Shown here one piece after another: positions 1 to 8,118 of a stretch of DNA of 64,000 nucleotides (position 1 is the first letter of the stretch; each line of letters opens with the position of its first letter). The notes beneath the pieces were generated by a model, which was given only the letters and a program-made list of their open reading frames with translations, did no database searches and had not been told where the DNA came from. Source of the stretch: SB11 sp965222995 (lineage in GTDB: Bacteria > Bacteroidota > Bacteroidia > UBA8524); NCBI GenBank assembly GCA_965222995.1, contig OZ244977.1:1674001-1738000 (forward strand). The letters are read 5' to 3'. The position numbers were made by a program, and so were the translations under genes.

Positions 1-720
1 CGTAAAGTTTATTTTATCGGCATTTAAATAATATCGCAAGCTACTCACAGTGTCTTCAACCATTTCCTTAAAATCCAACACTTCAAGTGATGCCTGCTTT
101 TTATTATTAATATAATAATCTATTACATTATTATTCAGCACTTCCATACGTTTCACACTTACCTCTATCATTTGAAGGTATTCCTTCATTTTTTCATCAG
201 TAGTTTCGTGTTGGGCCAAATTAACAACCCCCAGTATTGATGTAAGAGGTGCACGCATATCGTGCGAAGCACTGTATATAAATCTATTTAATTCATCATA
301 GGCTTTTTGTAATTCCTCAGACCGTTTACGCAACTCACTGCGAGATATTGATAAATCAACACCGTTTTTAATAGCAACCATTATATCCTCATCTTGCCAT
401 GGTTTTGCTATGTATCGGTATACCTGCCCTTCGTTTATTGCATTAATTACAGTATTAATATCAGCATAAGCTGTTACTAAAATTCTTACCGTATCAGGAA
501 AATCATCTTTTATAGATGCACAAAAGTCAACCCCGCTCATTTCGGGCATACGTTGGTCGGTAAGTAATACGTGAAAATGCTTTTTCGATAACTTCTCTCT
601 TGCCTCGCCTGCAGTTAATGCAACTTCAATATCAAAAAAACGTCTAAACTGCGCTCTAAAGCCTGTTAAATTTCCAACCTCATCGTCTAAAAACAGTACG
701 GATGGTTTATCTTGTTCCAA
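1..720 (-). CDS. Hybrid response regulator / sensor histidine kinase (3' end outside window)
   Basis: This gene runs off the left edge, and the first 240 codons are visible. The N-terminal receiver domain has the acidic pair in FLDDEVGNLTGF (about residues 10-21), the phospho-acceptor Asp in LLTDQRMPEMSG (about residue 55) and the lysine of YIAKPW. A linker and a dimerisation/phosphoacceptor helix follow, with the H-box SASHDMRAPLTSILG. The ATP-binding domain would lie beyond the window. Translation probably starts at a TTG at 718-720, because an in-frame TAA lies five codons upstream and no ATG is available. The receiver closely resembles the single-domain regulator at 11193-11660. I infer a phosphorelay role; the input signal is unknown. 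Confidence 0.85.
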   Translation of the reverse strand, partial: MEQDKPSVLFLDDEVGNLTGFRAQFRRFFDIEVALTAGEAREKLSKKHFHVLLTDQRMPEMSGVDFCASIKDDFPDTVRILVTAYADINTVINAINEGQVYRYIAKPWQDEDIMVAIKNGVDLSISRSELRKRSEELQKAYDELNRFIYSASHDMRAPLTSILGVVNLAQHETTDEKMKEYLQMIEVSVKRMEVLNNNVIDYYINNKKQASLEVLDFKEMVEDTVSSLRYYLNADKINFT

Positions 721-893
721 TGCTAAAATAAATTAGTTAACAATAAAAATAGACTATTTTCTTAAATCTATTTGCACAAATTTAAAATTTTGAAGCACAA
801 ACCCGCCTATTTATTGCACTAACGAGTAACAAAATTTATAACAATCAGTAAAAAACGAATAAAAAACTATACAATTGATTATTTAATTATTGA

Positions 894-1232
894 CTAGTCC
901 ATCATTTTTTCATCAATAATGGCTTTCCCTTTTTTATCATAAAAAAACCATTTACCGCTTTTCTTTCCATCTTTGTATTGGCCTGTTGCTTCAATAGTAC
1001 CATCTCTTCTATATAAGATACAGGCACCGTGACGAATGGTTTTTGGTGTAGGGTTAATTATTGTATCGCCTGTAGTTCTGTCAATTCTAACTGAATAACG
1101 TAAGTAATAATGATAAACCTCTCTTAAGTCTTGTTGTAGCGAATCATAGAACACTCTCCCCTCCATCTCAAACTGCCCCTTTGCAGTATAAATAACTCCG
1201 ATAAAAAACAGGCAAAACAATATTCTTTTCAT
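894..1232 (-). CDS. Secreted MORN/YwqK-like repeat protein
   Basis: The product is a small exported protein of about 112 residues. I chose the ATG at 1230-1232 because it gives a clean signal peptide (MKRILFCLFFIGVIYTAKGQ); an upstream ATG at 1301 would add 23 residues and overlap the sucD terminator. The mature part ends in a MORN-like block, with DGTIEATGQYKDGKKSGKW and FFYDKKGK, as in YwqK-type antitoxin-repeat proteins. Such repeats in Bacteroidota are usually periplasmic or outer-membrane proteins of unknown role. It lies downstream of sucD but is separated from it by a hairpin, so it is probably transcribed separately. No enzymatic motif is visible. Confidence 0.7.
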   Translation of the reverse strand: MKRILFCLFFIGVIYTAKGQFEMEGRVFYDSLQQDLREVYHYYLRYSVRIDRTTGDTIINPTPKTIRHGACILYRRDGTIEATGQYKDGKKSGKWFFYDKKGKAIIDEKMMD

Positions 1233-1287
1233 AACTGGTATATCTAACGCAATCTTAACAAAAAATATTCTATTACTCATAAACGCA

Positions 1288-1316
1288 AAAAGGCTACCCA
1301 AATAGGCAGCCTTTTG
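1288..1316 (-). terminator. Terminator after sucD
   Basis: An inverted repeat pairs 1288-1295 with 1308-1315 (AAAAGGCT/AGCCTTTT) and lies 22 bases past the sucD stop. Read on the minus strand, the GC stem runs into a short T tract, consistent with a rho-independent terminator. Confidence 0.7.
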
Positions 1317-1337
1317 TAATATATTTTACTTATTGTA

Positions 1338-2222
1338 TTAGTTAGATTGTACTACGCCTAATACTTCAGCCATTTTAGCACCGATTTCGGCTGGGCTTTC
1401 TACTACGTGGATACCGCATTCGCGCATAATTTTCATTTTTGCAGCAGCAGTATCTTCAGCACCACCTATAATTGCTCCTGCATGTCCCATTCGCTTACCT
1501 GCCGGGGCTGTTTGCCCTGCTATAAAACCTACCACAGGTTTAGTACCATTATCTTTAATCCATCTGGCAGCCTCTGCCTCCATACTTCCACCAATCTCCC
1601 CTATCATTATAATACCATCCGTATCAGGGTCATTCATAAACATCTCAACAGCCTCTTTGGTAGTGGTACCTATAATAGGGTCTCCACCAATACCAATAGC
1701 AGTACTTTGTCCCATACCTGCCTTGGTAATTTGGTCTACCGCTTCATAAGTTAACGTCCCTGATTTTGATATAATACCAATTCTTCCCGGCTTGAATATA
1801 AACGCAGGCATAATACCTATTTTCGCCTCACCCGGGGTAATAATACCCGGGCAGTTAGGCCCTATAAGCCTTGTGTTTCTACCTTCCAAATAAGATTTTA
1901 CACTTATCATATCTTTTGTAGGTATACCCTCGGTTATACAAACCACTAACTCTATACCTGCATCGGCAGCTTCCATAACTGCATCAGCAGCAAACGGAGC
2001 GGGTACAAATATTATAGAAACATTTGCTCCTGTTGCCTTAACCGCATCTTCAACCGTATTAAAAACTGGTTTATCCAAATGGGTTTGCCCACCTTTACCC
2101 GGTGTTACCCCTCCTACTACGTTAGTACCATACTCTATCATTTGTGTAGCATGGAATGTTCCTTCACCACCGGTAAAACCTTGTACTATTATTTTCGAAT
2201 CTTTATTTACTAATATACTCAT
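1338..2222 (-). CDS. sucD: Succinyl-CoA synthetase (ADP-forming) subunit alpha
   Basis: This is the alpha subunit of succinate-CoA ligase in the TCA cycle, which interconverts succinyl-CoA and succinate with substrate-level phosphorylation in the cytoplasm. At 294 residues it has the usual length. The CoA-binding Rossmann domain starts with VQGFTGGEGTFHATQM, and the middle part has GPNCPGIITPGE. The phosphohistidine loop is KRMGHAGAIIGG, with the catalytic His near residue 247. The partner sucC is not adjacent but lies at 47535-48752, also on the minus strand. A hairpin terminator follows the gene. Confidence 0.98.
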   Translation of the reverse strand: MSILVNKDSKIIVQGFTGGEGTFHATQMIEYGTNVVGGVTPGKGGQTHLDKPVFNTVEDAVKATGANVSIIFVPAPFAADAVMEAADAGIELVVCITEGIPTKDMISVKSYLEGRNTRLIGPNCPGIITPGEAKIGIMPAFIFKPGRIGIISKSGTLTYEAVDQITKAGMGQSTAIGIGGDPIIGTTTKEAVEMFMNDPDTDGIIMIGEIGGSMEAEAARWIKDNGTKPVVGFIAGQTAPAGKRMGHAGAIIGGAEDTAAAKMKIMRECGIHVVESPAEIGAKMAEVLGVVQSN

Positions 2223-2288
2223 GAGTGCTATTAAAAATTAGGGCGCAATTTAGCTTATTTTACTAAAAATCGCAGTAGTTTTAACCTA

Positions 2289-2318
2289 TAAAAAAAGCCA
2301 CCGTCGGGGTGGCTTTTA
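2289..2318 (-). terminator. Terminator of the rpsF-rpsR-rplI operon
   Basis: A 10-bp stem pairs 2293-2302 with 2308-2317 (core GCCACC/GGTGGC). On the minus strand it is followed by a run of seven to eight T residues. It lies just past the rplI stop codon and is a textbook rho-independent terminator. Confidence 0.9.
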
Positions 2319-2337
2319 TATTATTCTTTTATAAAGC

Positions 2338-2781
2338 TTATTCGCTAACAACTTCAACTTCAACATCCACCGATACTTCACGGTGAAGGTTTACTGTAGC
2401 TGTATAGGTACCAATAGCTTTAGGATCTTCGTTTAATACAATTTTGCGTCTGTCAACCTCAAAGCCTTTGGCTTTAAGAGCTTGTGCAACTTGTAGTGAG
2501 TTTATTGAACCGAAAATTTTTCCGTTTGCTCCTACTTTAGCTCCTAATTGTATTGATGTACCGCTTAGCTTTTCAGCTAAACCGTCAGCATCTTTACGAA
2601 TCTTCTCTTGCTTAAAAGCAGCTTGTTTTAAGTTCTCTTCAAGCATTTTCAGGTTACTTGTATTAGCAACCATAGCCATACCTTGAGGAATTAAGAAATT
2701 ATTTGCGTAACCGTTTTTCACGGCTACTACATCATCTTTATATCCTAAGTTTTTAACATCTTGTTTTAAAATAACTTTCAT
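2338..2781 (-). CDS. rplI: 50S ribosomal protein L9 (bL9)
   Basis: bL9 binds 23S rRNA domain V near the base of the L1 stalk. The 147-residue product has the canonical N-terminal domain (MKVILKQDVKNLGYKDD, then KNGYANNFLIPQGMA), a long connecting helix (about residues 42-75) and a C-terminal domain. It is the last gene of rpsF-rpsR-rplI, 15 bases after the rpsR stop. It carries a strong Shine-Dalgarno sequence (AAGGAGG at 2789-2795, 7 bases before ATG), which is exceptional in a Bacteroidota genome. Confidence 0.98.
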   Translation of the reverse strand: MKVILKQDVKNLGYKDDVVAVKNGYANNFLIPQGMAMVANTSNLKMLEENLKQAAFKQEKIRKDADGLAEKLSGTSIQLGAKVGANGKIFGSINSLQVAQALKAKGFEVDRRKIVLNEDPKAIGTYTATVNLHREVSVDVEVEVVSE

Positions 2782-2788
2782 TGTACAG

Positions 2789-2795
2789 CCTCCTT
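2789..2795 (-). promoter_or_regulatory. Strong Shine-Dalgarno sequence of rplI
   Basis: On the minus strand AAGGAGG lies 7 bases upstream of the rplI ATG. It is fully complementary to the canonical anti-SD core at the 16S 3' end in this window (minus strand, around 20638-20646). Almost all other genes here lack such a site. Confidence 0.85.
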
Positions 2796-2796
2796 A

Positions 2797-3069
2797 TTAA
2801 TTTAAACCGTCAACAACGTATGGCAATACAGCAATATGTCTTGCACGTTTCACTGCTTGCGCTACTTTGCGTTGGTATTTTAGTGATGTACCTGTAATAC
2901 GGCGAGGTAAAATTTTACCTTGCTCATTCAAAAACTTCTTCAAAAAGTTAGCGTCCTTGTAGTCGATATACTTGATTCCGTTTTTCTTAAAGCGGCAGTA
3001 TTTTTTCTTAACATTCGCATCGGGGGTAGTGTTGAACATGAAGTTCCCCTTTTTGTTAGACCTACTCAT
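2797..3069 (-). CDS. rpsR: 30S ribosomal protein S18 (bS18)
   Basis: bS18 is a small-subunit platform protein that pairs with bS6 near the 16S 3' end. The 90-residue product contains the conserved KYCRFKKNGIKYIDYKD region, LKKFLNEQGKILPRRITG and the basic tail KRARHIAVLPY. The first Cys of the zinc-ribbon type is present, but the full zinc set is not. Its ATG overlaps the rpsF stop codon (ATGA), implying translational coupling. A GGAGG Shine-Dalgarno sequence sits inside the rpsF 3' end. bS18 helps occlude the anti-SD in Bacteroidota, so this site may serve autoregulation. Confidence 0.98.
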   Translation of the reverse strand: MSRSNKKGNFMFNTTPDANVKKKYCRFKKNGIKYIDYKDANFLKKFLNEQGKILPRRITGTSLKYQRKVAQAVKRARHIAVLPYVVDGLN

Positions 3070-3434
3070 ATTGCAGCCTCCGTTTCTTTTTTAGGTTTGT
3101 TAAACTCTCCGTTACGTTTACGCTCATTGTAAATTACCGCATGCTTGTCTAGTGCAGTAGTAAAGAAACGCATAATACGCTCATCACGCTTGTACTGTAG
3201 CTCCAACTCAGAGATAACCGTACCGGGTGCTTTAAACTCGAAAATCTGATAAAAACCCGTACTCTTTTTTTGGATAGGATAAGCCAGTTTGGTTAGCCCC
3301 CAATTTTCTTCGTGCACAATTTCACCTTTGTGCTCTGTAATCAACTGTCTGTATTTAGCAACTGCATCTTTCAGTTGGTCTTCAGACAGCACGGGTGTAA
3401 ATATGATTACAGATTCATAATTTTTTAAATCCAT
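3066..3434 (-). CDS. rpsF: 30S ribosomal protein S6 (bS6)
   Basis: bS6 binds the 30S platform together with bS18. The 122-residue product starts MDLKNYESVIIFTPVLSEDQL and has the conserved ENWGLTKLAYPIQKKSTGFY strand, then a lysine-rich C-terminus. It is the first gene of the operon with rpsR and rplI, and no glutamate-rich tail is present. No Shine-Dalgarno sequence precedes it, in contrast to its two downstream partners. A good Bacteroidota promoter lies at 3478-3508. Confidence 0.98.
   Translation of the reverse strand: MDLKNYESVIIFTPVLSEDQLKDAVAKYRQLITEHKGEIVHEENWGLTKLAYPIQKKSTGFYQIFEFKAPGTVISELELQYKRDERIMRFFTTALDKHAVIYNERKRNGEFNKPKKETEAAI
3077..3081 (-). promoter_or_regulatory. Shine-Dalgarno sequence of rpsR
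   Basis: GGAGG on the minus strand lies 7 bases before the rpsR ATG, embedded in the last codons of rpsF. The same GGAGGCTG octamer also precedes rplI, at the same distance. Confidence 0.82.
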
Positions 3435-3477
3435 GTGCTTGTTAAAAATTTATTTATCCTTAATTTTAAAAGGATTG

Positions 3478-3508
3478 CAAAAGTAACACTTCATTTTACA
3501 TTTAGCAA
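3478..3508 (-). promoter_or_regulatory. Promoter of rpsF-rpsR-rplI
   Basis: On the minus strand TACTTTTG (3478-3485) matches TAnnTTTG exactly. A TTG (3506-3508) lies 20 bases upstream, giving the -33/-7 arrangement of the Bacteroidota primary sigma factor. The 5' leader would be about 35-40 bases. Confidence 0.7.
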
Positions 3509-3598
3509 CAAACATTAAGCATTTATCACCCTTAACTTGAATACAAAAAACTTTTATCTCAATCCCTAATCATGTAAACTTGCACAGGCAATAGCAAG

Positions 3599-5329
3599 AT
3601 GGAAAACTTTATAGTTTCAGCACGAAAATACAGACCGGGAACCTTTGATACCGTAGTGGGACAAAGCCATGTTACCAATACACTTAAAAACGCCATCAAA
3701 AACAACCATTTGGCACAAGCCTTTTTGTTTTGTGGTCCTAGAGGTGTGGGTAAAACCACTTGTGCACGTATTTTAGCTAAAACCATTAACTGCCAAGATT
3801 TACAAGAAGGTATAGAGCCTTGCAATGCTTGTGATAGTTGCAAAGCTTTTAATGAGAGCCACTCATTTAATATATATGAGTTGGATGCCGCCAGTAATAA
3901 TAGTGTGGATGATATACGCGGACTGGTTGAGCAAGTGCGTTATGCACCCCAAGGAGCCAAATACAAAATATATATTATTGATGAGGTGCATATGTTGAGT
4001 AGTGCTGCTTTTAACGCATTCCTAAAAACATTGGAAGAGCCCCCTGAGTATGCTATTTTTATACTGGCGACTACAGAAAAGCATAAGATACTGCCTACCA
4101 TACTTTCACGCTGCCAAATTTTTGATTTTAAGCGTATACAAATACAAGATATTGCCAACCATTTACAAAGTATAGCTGAAAAAGAAGGTATTACTGCCGC
4201 CCCTTTAGCTTTACACATTATTGCCGAAAAGGCTGATGGTGCTTTGCGTGATGCACTTTCTATCTTCGACCAGATGGTGAGTTTCAGTGGTAATTCACTC
4301 ACTTATGAAGGTGTAATTGAGAACTTGAATATTCTTGATTATGATTACTACTTCAAAATAACTGATGCCATTAACACAGAAAATGTATCGCTTTCATTTA
4401 CCCTATACGATGAAATCTTGCAAAAAGGGTTTGACGGGTTGGTGTTTCTTGAAGGTCTTTCGCTTCATTTCAGAAACCTTTTGGTTTGTAAAGATCCACA
4501 CACTTTGCCATTGCTTCAAGTGGCAGACAATGTAAAAGAAAAATACCAAGCACAGGCTGCTAGTGTTGATACAGGTTTATTGTTCAATGCACTTAATTTG
4601 GCAACACAAGCTGAGGTGGGATATAAAGCAAGCAGAAACCAAAGGCTGCATGTAGAACTGGCATTGATGAAAATGTGCCATATCAATCAGGCTATATCTG
4701 TTGAAGCGGGCATTGAAGCCCCTAAAAAAAAAAATGATATAGTTGAGGAAAATACCTCTGCACCAACTAAACTTGATTCAACGCCTCCACCAAGCATTCC
4801 TAAGCGGGAAGAGCCTTCTGAGGCTGCTAAAGAAATTAAACCTGCTTACGATACCAATAAAATTCCTTCATTAAAAGACTTTAGTAAAAAGCCTGAAAAC
4901 TCAAGTAGTGAGTATGAAAACAGTAATGAAGTTAACCAAGTAGCTGAACCTGAACCTGTTTACGGCAACACAGAAACTATTAGCTTTGATAATGCCTGGC
5001 AACAATATACAGACGACTTAAAAGACAGTGGCAAAAAAATACTGATAAGCCTTTTTGAAAAAATACAACCCAATTACGATGGGAAATCTAGCTTTTCACT
5101 TGAAGTACCTAACACTGTTGTTGCAGACCGCCTTGAGGATGAGAAACAAGATATGCTGATTTTTTTGCGAAGAAAAACAGGAAATAACCAACTAAATTTA
5201 GTTGTAGAAGTATTACAACAAGAAACTGAAATAGCCCCGTATACAAACAAAGAAAAGTTTGAAAGTTTGGCTAAAAAGAACCCCAAACTTATTAACCTAA
5301 AGAATGATTTGGATTTAGAAATTGAATAA
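3599..5329 (+). CDS. dnaX: DNA polymerase III subunit gamma/tau
   Basis: This is the clamp-loader ATPase that loads the beta clamp and, in its tau form, bridges the core polymerases. The 576-residue product has Walker A GPRGVGKT (about 46-53), a four-cysteine zinc module (within residues 64-82, including CNACDSC), Walker B/DEVH (IIDEVHMLS), a sensor-1 region and the domain III collar ending near residue 370. The C-terminal 200 residues form a low-complexity linker and a divergent tau domain. At the domain III/linker boundary lies an A11 run (4724-4734); slippage in either direction gives a stop within a few codons. The gene ends tail to tail against a methyltransferase with no gap. Confidence 0.97.
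   Translation: MENFIVSARKYRPGTFDTVVGQSHVTNTLKNAIKNNHLAQAFLFCGPRGVGKTTCARILAKTINCQDLQEGIEPCNACDSCKAFNESHSFNIYELDAASNNSVDDIRGLVEQVRYAPQGAKYKIYIIDEVHMLSSAAFNAFLKTLEEPPEYAIFILATTEKHKILPTILSRCQIFDFKRIQIQDIANHLQSIAEKEGITAAPLALHIIAEKADGALRDALSIFDQMVSFSGNSLTYEGVIENLNILDYDYYFKITDAINTENVSLSFTLYDEILQKGFDGLVFLEGLSLHFRNLLVCKDPHTLPLLQVADNVKEKYQAQAASVDTGLLFNALNLATQAEVGYKASRNQRLHVELALMKMCHINQAISVEAGIEAPKKKNDIVEENTSAPTKLDSTPPPSIPKREEPSEAAKEIKPAYDTNKIPSLKDFSKKPENSSSEYENSNEVNQVAEPEPVYGNTETISFDNAWQQYTDDLKDSGKKILISLFEKIQPNYDGKSSFSLEVPNTVVADRLEDEKQDMLIFLRRKTGNNQLNLVVEVLQQETEIAPYTNKEKFESLAKKNPKLINLKNDLDLEIE
4724..4734 (+). promoter_or_regulatory. A11 slippery run in dnaX, candidate programmed slippage site
   Basis: Eleven consecutive A residues encode Lys-Lys-Lys and the start of an Asn codon (codons 376-379). 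One extra A, or a -1 ribosomal shift, puts TGA directly after four AAA codons. One missing A gives AAA AAA AAA ATG ATA TAG. Either event yields a protein of about 380 residues ending exactly after the clamp-loader collar. Confidence 0.65.
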
Positions 5330-5914
5330 CTAGCCTATTCGTTGCAGTATCACAAACAATTCATTCCCAGCCCTTTTAGGTATAGAGTTATAGCACAACT
5401 CAAATGTTTTAGGTTTAAAAAGAGTTTCCATTAATTTTTTATACTCCTGGTTGCTTCCGCCAAATGGAGGCCCTTCTTTTTCAAACTCAACGCCAAACAT
5501 CACTCCTGCAATTTTACCTCCTTTATTAAGTATACTATACATTTGTTTGTAATAGTTCTTGCGCATAGCGGGGTTTAGTGCACAAAAGAAAGTCTGTTCT
5601 AAAACAAGGTCGTAAGCTTCCTCATGTTCAAAAAAATCTCCTTGTATTATTTTTATCTGTGCATTACCTGCAAAATGCTTCTTTAGCTTACTGGCTATTT
5701 CTTCTGAAATATCTAATACAGTAATGTTGGTAAAGCCCTTTTCTACTAAATATTGAGCTTCATAAGCACTTCCCCCTCCGGGTATCAGTATAGCCAAGTC
5801 TTTATTTGTAAGTTGGTCTATATACTCCTTTAATGGTGTTGTTGCCTCCCCCACATCCCATCCAGTATTACCTTCGCTGTATCTATTGTCCCAGTATTCT
5901 TTATTTAGTTCCAT
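5330..5914 (-). CDS. TPMT-like SAM-dependent methyltransferase
   Basis: The 194-residue cytoplasmic protein belongs to the thiopurine S-methyltransferase-like class I methyltransferases. It opens with EYWDNRYSEGNTGWDVGEA, typical of this family, followed by the SAM-binding glycine loop ILIPGGGSAYEA, an acidic strand end VLDISEE and QGDFFEHEEAYDLVLEQTFF. Family members methylate thiols, selenium or tellurium compounds or halides; the substrate here cannot be told from the sequence. The gene converges with dnaX, their stop codons directly adjacent, and lacks a Shine-Dalgarno sequence. Confidence 0.85.
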   Translation of the reverse strand: MELNKEYWDNRYSEGNTGWDVGEATTPLKEYIDQLTNKDLAILIPGGGSAYEAQYLVEKGFTNITVLDISEEIASKLKKHFAGNAQIKIIQGDFFEHEEAYDLVLEQTFFCALNPAMRKNYYKQMYSILNKGGKIAGVMFGVEFEKEGPPFGGSNQEYKKLMETLFKPKTFELCYNSIPKRAGNELFVILQRIG

Positions 5915-5930
5915 ACATCATACATATTAA

Positions 5931-5964
5931 AAAAAAATATCCTTGCTCATAGAACAAGGATATT
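5931..5964 (-). terminator. Terminator of the ThiF-acyltransferase-kinase operon
   Basis: A perfect 10-bp stem (5936-5945 with 5955-5964, AATATCCTTG/CAAGGATATT) has a 9-base loop. On the minus strand it is followed by a run of T residues. It lies 22 bases past the kinase stop codon. Confidence 0.88.
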
Positions 5965-5985
5965 CACTTATAGATTTTATAACTT

Positions 5986-8118
5986 TTAGTTCTCTTGCAC
6001 TTTAGGTAAAGTAATAATAAACTCTGAGCCCTCTCCTTTTACACTTTCTACTTCAATCTTACCATTATGGCTTTCATAAATAATGCTAAATACTATAGAT
6101 AAACCTAAACCTGTACCCTGACCTACGCCCTTAGTGGTAAAGAATGGCTCAAACACTTTGTTTTTGGTTTCTTCGTCCATCCCTGTACCATTATCTTTTA
6201 TATTTATTTGTATGTTAGCTCCAACTTCTGTTGTGGTAATTATTAACTCACCTTTAGGATTAACTTTTCTGTTTTCCTTCATGGCATGGATAGCATTACC
6301 TATAATATTCATAAACACTTGGTTTAGCTTACCCATATAGCAATCTATTTCAGGCAATTCACCATAGTTTTTAATTACATTAATATTATCCAGCTTATTA
6401 CGCAACAACATAAGCGTAGAATCAATACCTACGTGTATATCACCACGTTTAAGGTCTTGCTCATCCACACGAGAGAAGTTTCTTAACCCTTTAACTATCT
6501 CTGATGTACGTTGTGCCCCATCATCAATAGTTTTTACCAATAGCTCCACTTCTTCTTTTAAGAAATCATAGTCCACCTCTTTCTTAAAGCTTTCAATGGC
6601 TTGTAATTTATCCTCTAATCCCTCAGCATCCTTTATCTCTTCATATTTACCTATTAGCTCCATCATATCTTTAATATCACGGTCTAAAGGCTTAATATTT
6701 GACGTTATAAAGTTTACAGGGTTATTAATCTCATGCGCTATACCGGCAGTAAGCTGTCCTAGCGAAGACATCTTTTCCGAGTCTACCAGTTTAGCCTGTG
6801 CATTTTTCAACGTGGTTAAAGCATCGTTCAATTCAGAAGTTCTCTCAGTAACCTTCTGCTCCAACATTATATTTTGCTCTAATACTATTCTTTCATTTTC
6901 TTTTAATGCATCTACAACTTTTCTTTGGTTCTCCTCATTCTCTTGTCGCAATAGATTTATTTTATTTGCCAATGCAAATGATAGTAAGGCTACCTCAAGT
7001 GCAGAACCAATTAATAAGGAACTACTAGTGAATAAATTGTAAGGGAGCACCCCAAAGTCTTTCATTACATAGATAATAATACCTACCATTAACAAGCCCC
7101 AAGCCAGTAAATAAAACTTTGCAGGTTGAAAACCTTTCTTGTAAATATATAAACCTGTACCCAGTATATACAAAGCCACTAATGACTGTGTTCCCAGTAT
7201 TAAGCCGTAAGTGGTAGAGTGTATACCAATAAGGCTCATTATTATAAATACAAAGTATATACCCGAAAATACATGCAGCCCTTTGTGTAGTCTGGGAGCA
7301 TTTTGCTTGGTATGTAAGAAAACTTTTAAGAACTCTATTCCGGCAAGGCTAACTAAACAAGTAAAAATAAATATACTGTTATTAGCCATCCATGTAGAAT
7401 TAGGCCATAAGTATTGATAGGCATATCCTTGCAAACTTGCCTGTGTTAACCCAACAAAAAGTGTGTGTAATATATACCAGAGGTAACTTTTATCTTTAGT
7501 ACTAATCCATACAAATAGGTTGTAAAAGAACATTACCAAAATAATCCCTGCATATATCCCGAAAAGTACACGTTTGTTATTTTGGCTTTCTAAAACCAGT
7601 TTTTTCTTACCAACTGATATAGGTAGAAGCATTTGCTCTCCACTATGAATTCTTATATAATATGTAACAGGGGATGCACTGTTTTTTAAATCAAATATAA
7701 ACGACTCTTCTTTGTATTTTCTTTCACCAAAGTCTAGCTGCTCACCTGACTTTATCTCAACATATTCCCCTTTTTCATTAGGATAGAAAAATGATAGCTC
7801 ATCAAGAACAGGGGCCTCAAGATTTAATACCGGAGCTTGAATATTAGATTCATTATTAATTGTAAACTTTATCCAAAAGCTGGAGTTTGATGTTCCCAAA
7901 TTAGGAACACTTTCACCTATTTTTTCAAATTCACCGCTTTTTATTACTTCATCTATGGTGAGTGCTCCTTCCTTATCCTCAAGCAGATAAAGGTAGTTAC
8001 CTATAATAACAGGCTCTTCAGTAATCTGAAAAACATCATTGCTATTTTGAGCCGCTACAAAAAACGAAGTAAATAAAAGACTAAGGAACCATAGACTGGT
8101 TAGTATCTTCTTTCGCAT
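5986..8118 (-). CDS. 7TM-DISM sensor histidine kinase
   Basis: This is a membrane receptor kinase of 710 residues. A signal peptide (1-23) leads into an extracytoplasmic 7TMR-DISMED2 beta-sandwich (about 35-165). A seven-helix 7TMR-DISM membrane domain (about 183-385) and a coiled coil (385-445) follow. The kinase core has H-box MSSLGQLTAGIAHEINNP with phospho-His 462, N-box NIIGNAIHAM near 608, DNGTGM at 642, FEPFFTTK at 657 and GTGLGLS at 668. DISMED2 domains are thought to bind small ligands, possibly carbohydrates. Its start lies 38 bases inside the upstream acyltransferase gene, so the two are translationally linked. No receiver is fused; the divergent regulator at 11193 is the likely partner. 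Confidence 0.93.
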   Translation of the reverse strand: MRKKILTSLWFLSLLFTSFFVAAQNSNDVFQITEEPVIIGNYLYLLEDKEGALTIDEVIKSGEFEKIGESVPNLGTSNSSFWIKFTINNESNIQAPVLNLEAPVLDELSFFYPNEKGEYVEIKSGEQLDFGERKYKEESFIFDLKNSASPVTYYIRIHSGEQMLLPISVGKKKLVLESQNNKRVLFGIYAGIILVMFFYNLFVWISTKDKSYLWYILHTLFVGLTQASLQGYAYQYLWPNSTWMANNSIFIFTCLVSLAGIEFLKVFLHTKQNAPRLHKGLHVFSGIYFVFIIMSLIGIHSTTYGLILGTQSLVALYILGTGLYIYKKGFQPAKFYLLAWGLLMVGIIIYVMKDFGVLPYNLFTSSSLLIGSALEVALLSFALANKINLLRQENEENQRKVVDALKENERIVLEQNIMLEQKVTERTSELNDALTTLKNAQAKLVDSEKMSSLGQLTAGIAHEINNPVNFITSNIKPLDRDIKDMMELIGKYEEIKDAEGLEDKLQAIESFKKEVDYDFLKEEVELLVKTIDDGAQRTSEIVKGLRNFSRVDEQDLKRGDIHVGIDSTLMLLRNKLDNINVIKNYGELPEIDCYMGKLNQVFMNIIGNAIHAMKENRKVNPKGELIITTTEVGANIQINIKDNGTGMDEETKNKVFEPFFTTKGVGQGTGLGLSIVFSIIYESHNGKIEVESVKGEGSEFIITLPKVQEN

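Noticed and set aside
4724..4734. The A11 run in dnaX as a sequencing error
   Set aside because: The given length keeps the full 576-codon frame open through a conserved tau region, and the position matches the known gamma/tau boundary, so the run is more likely real and functional.
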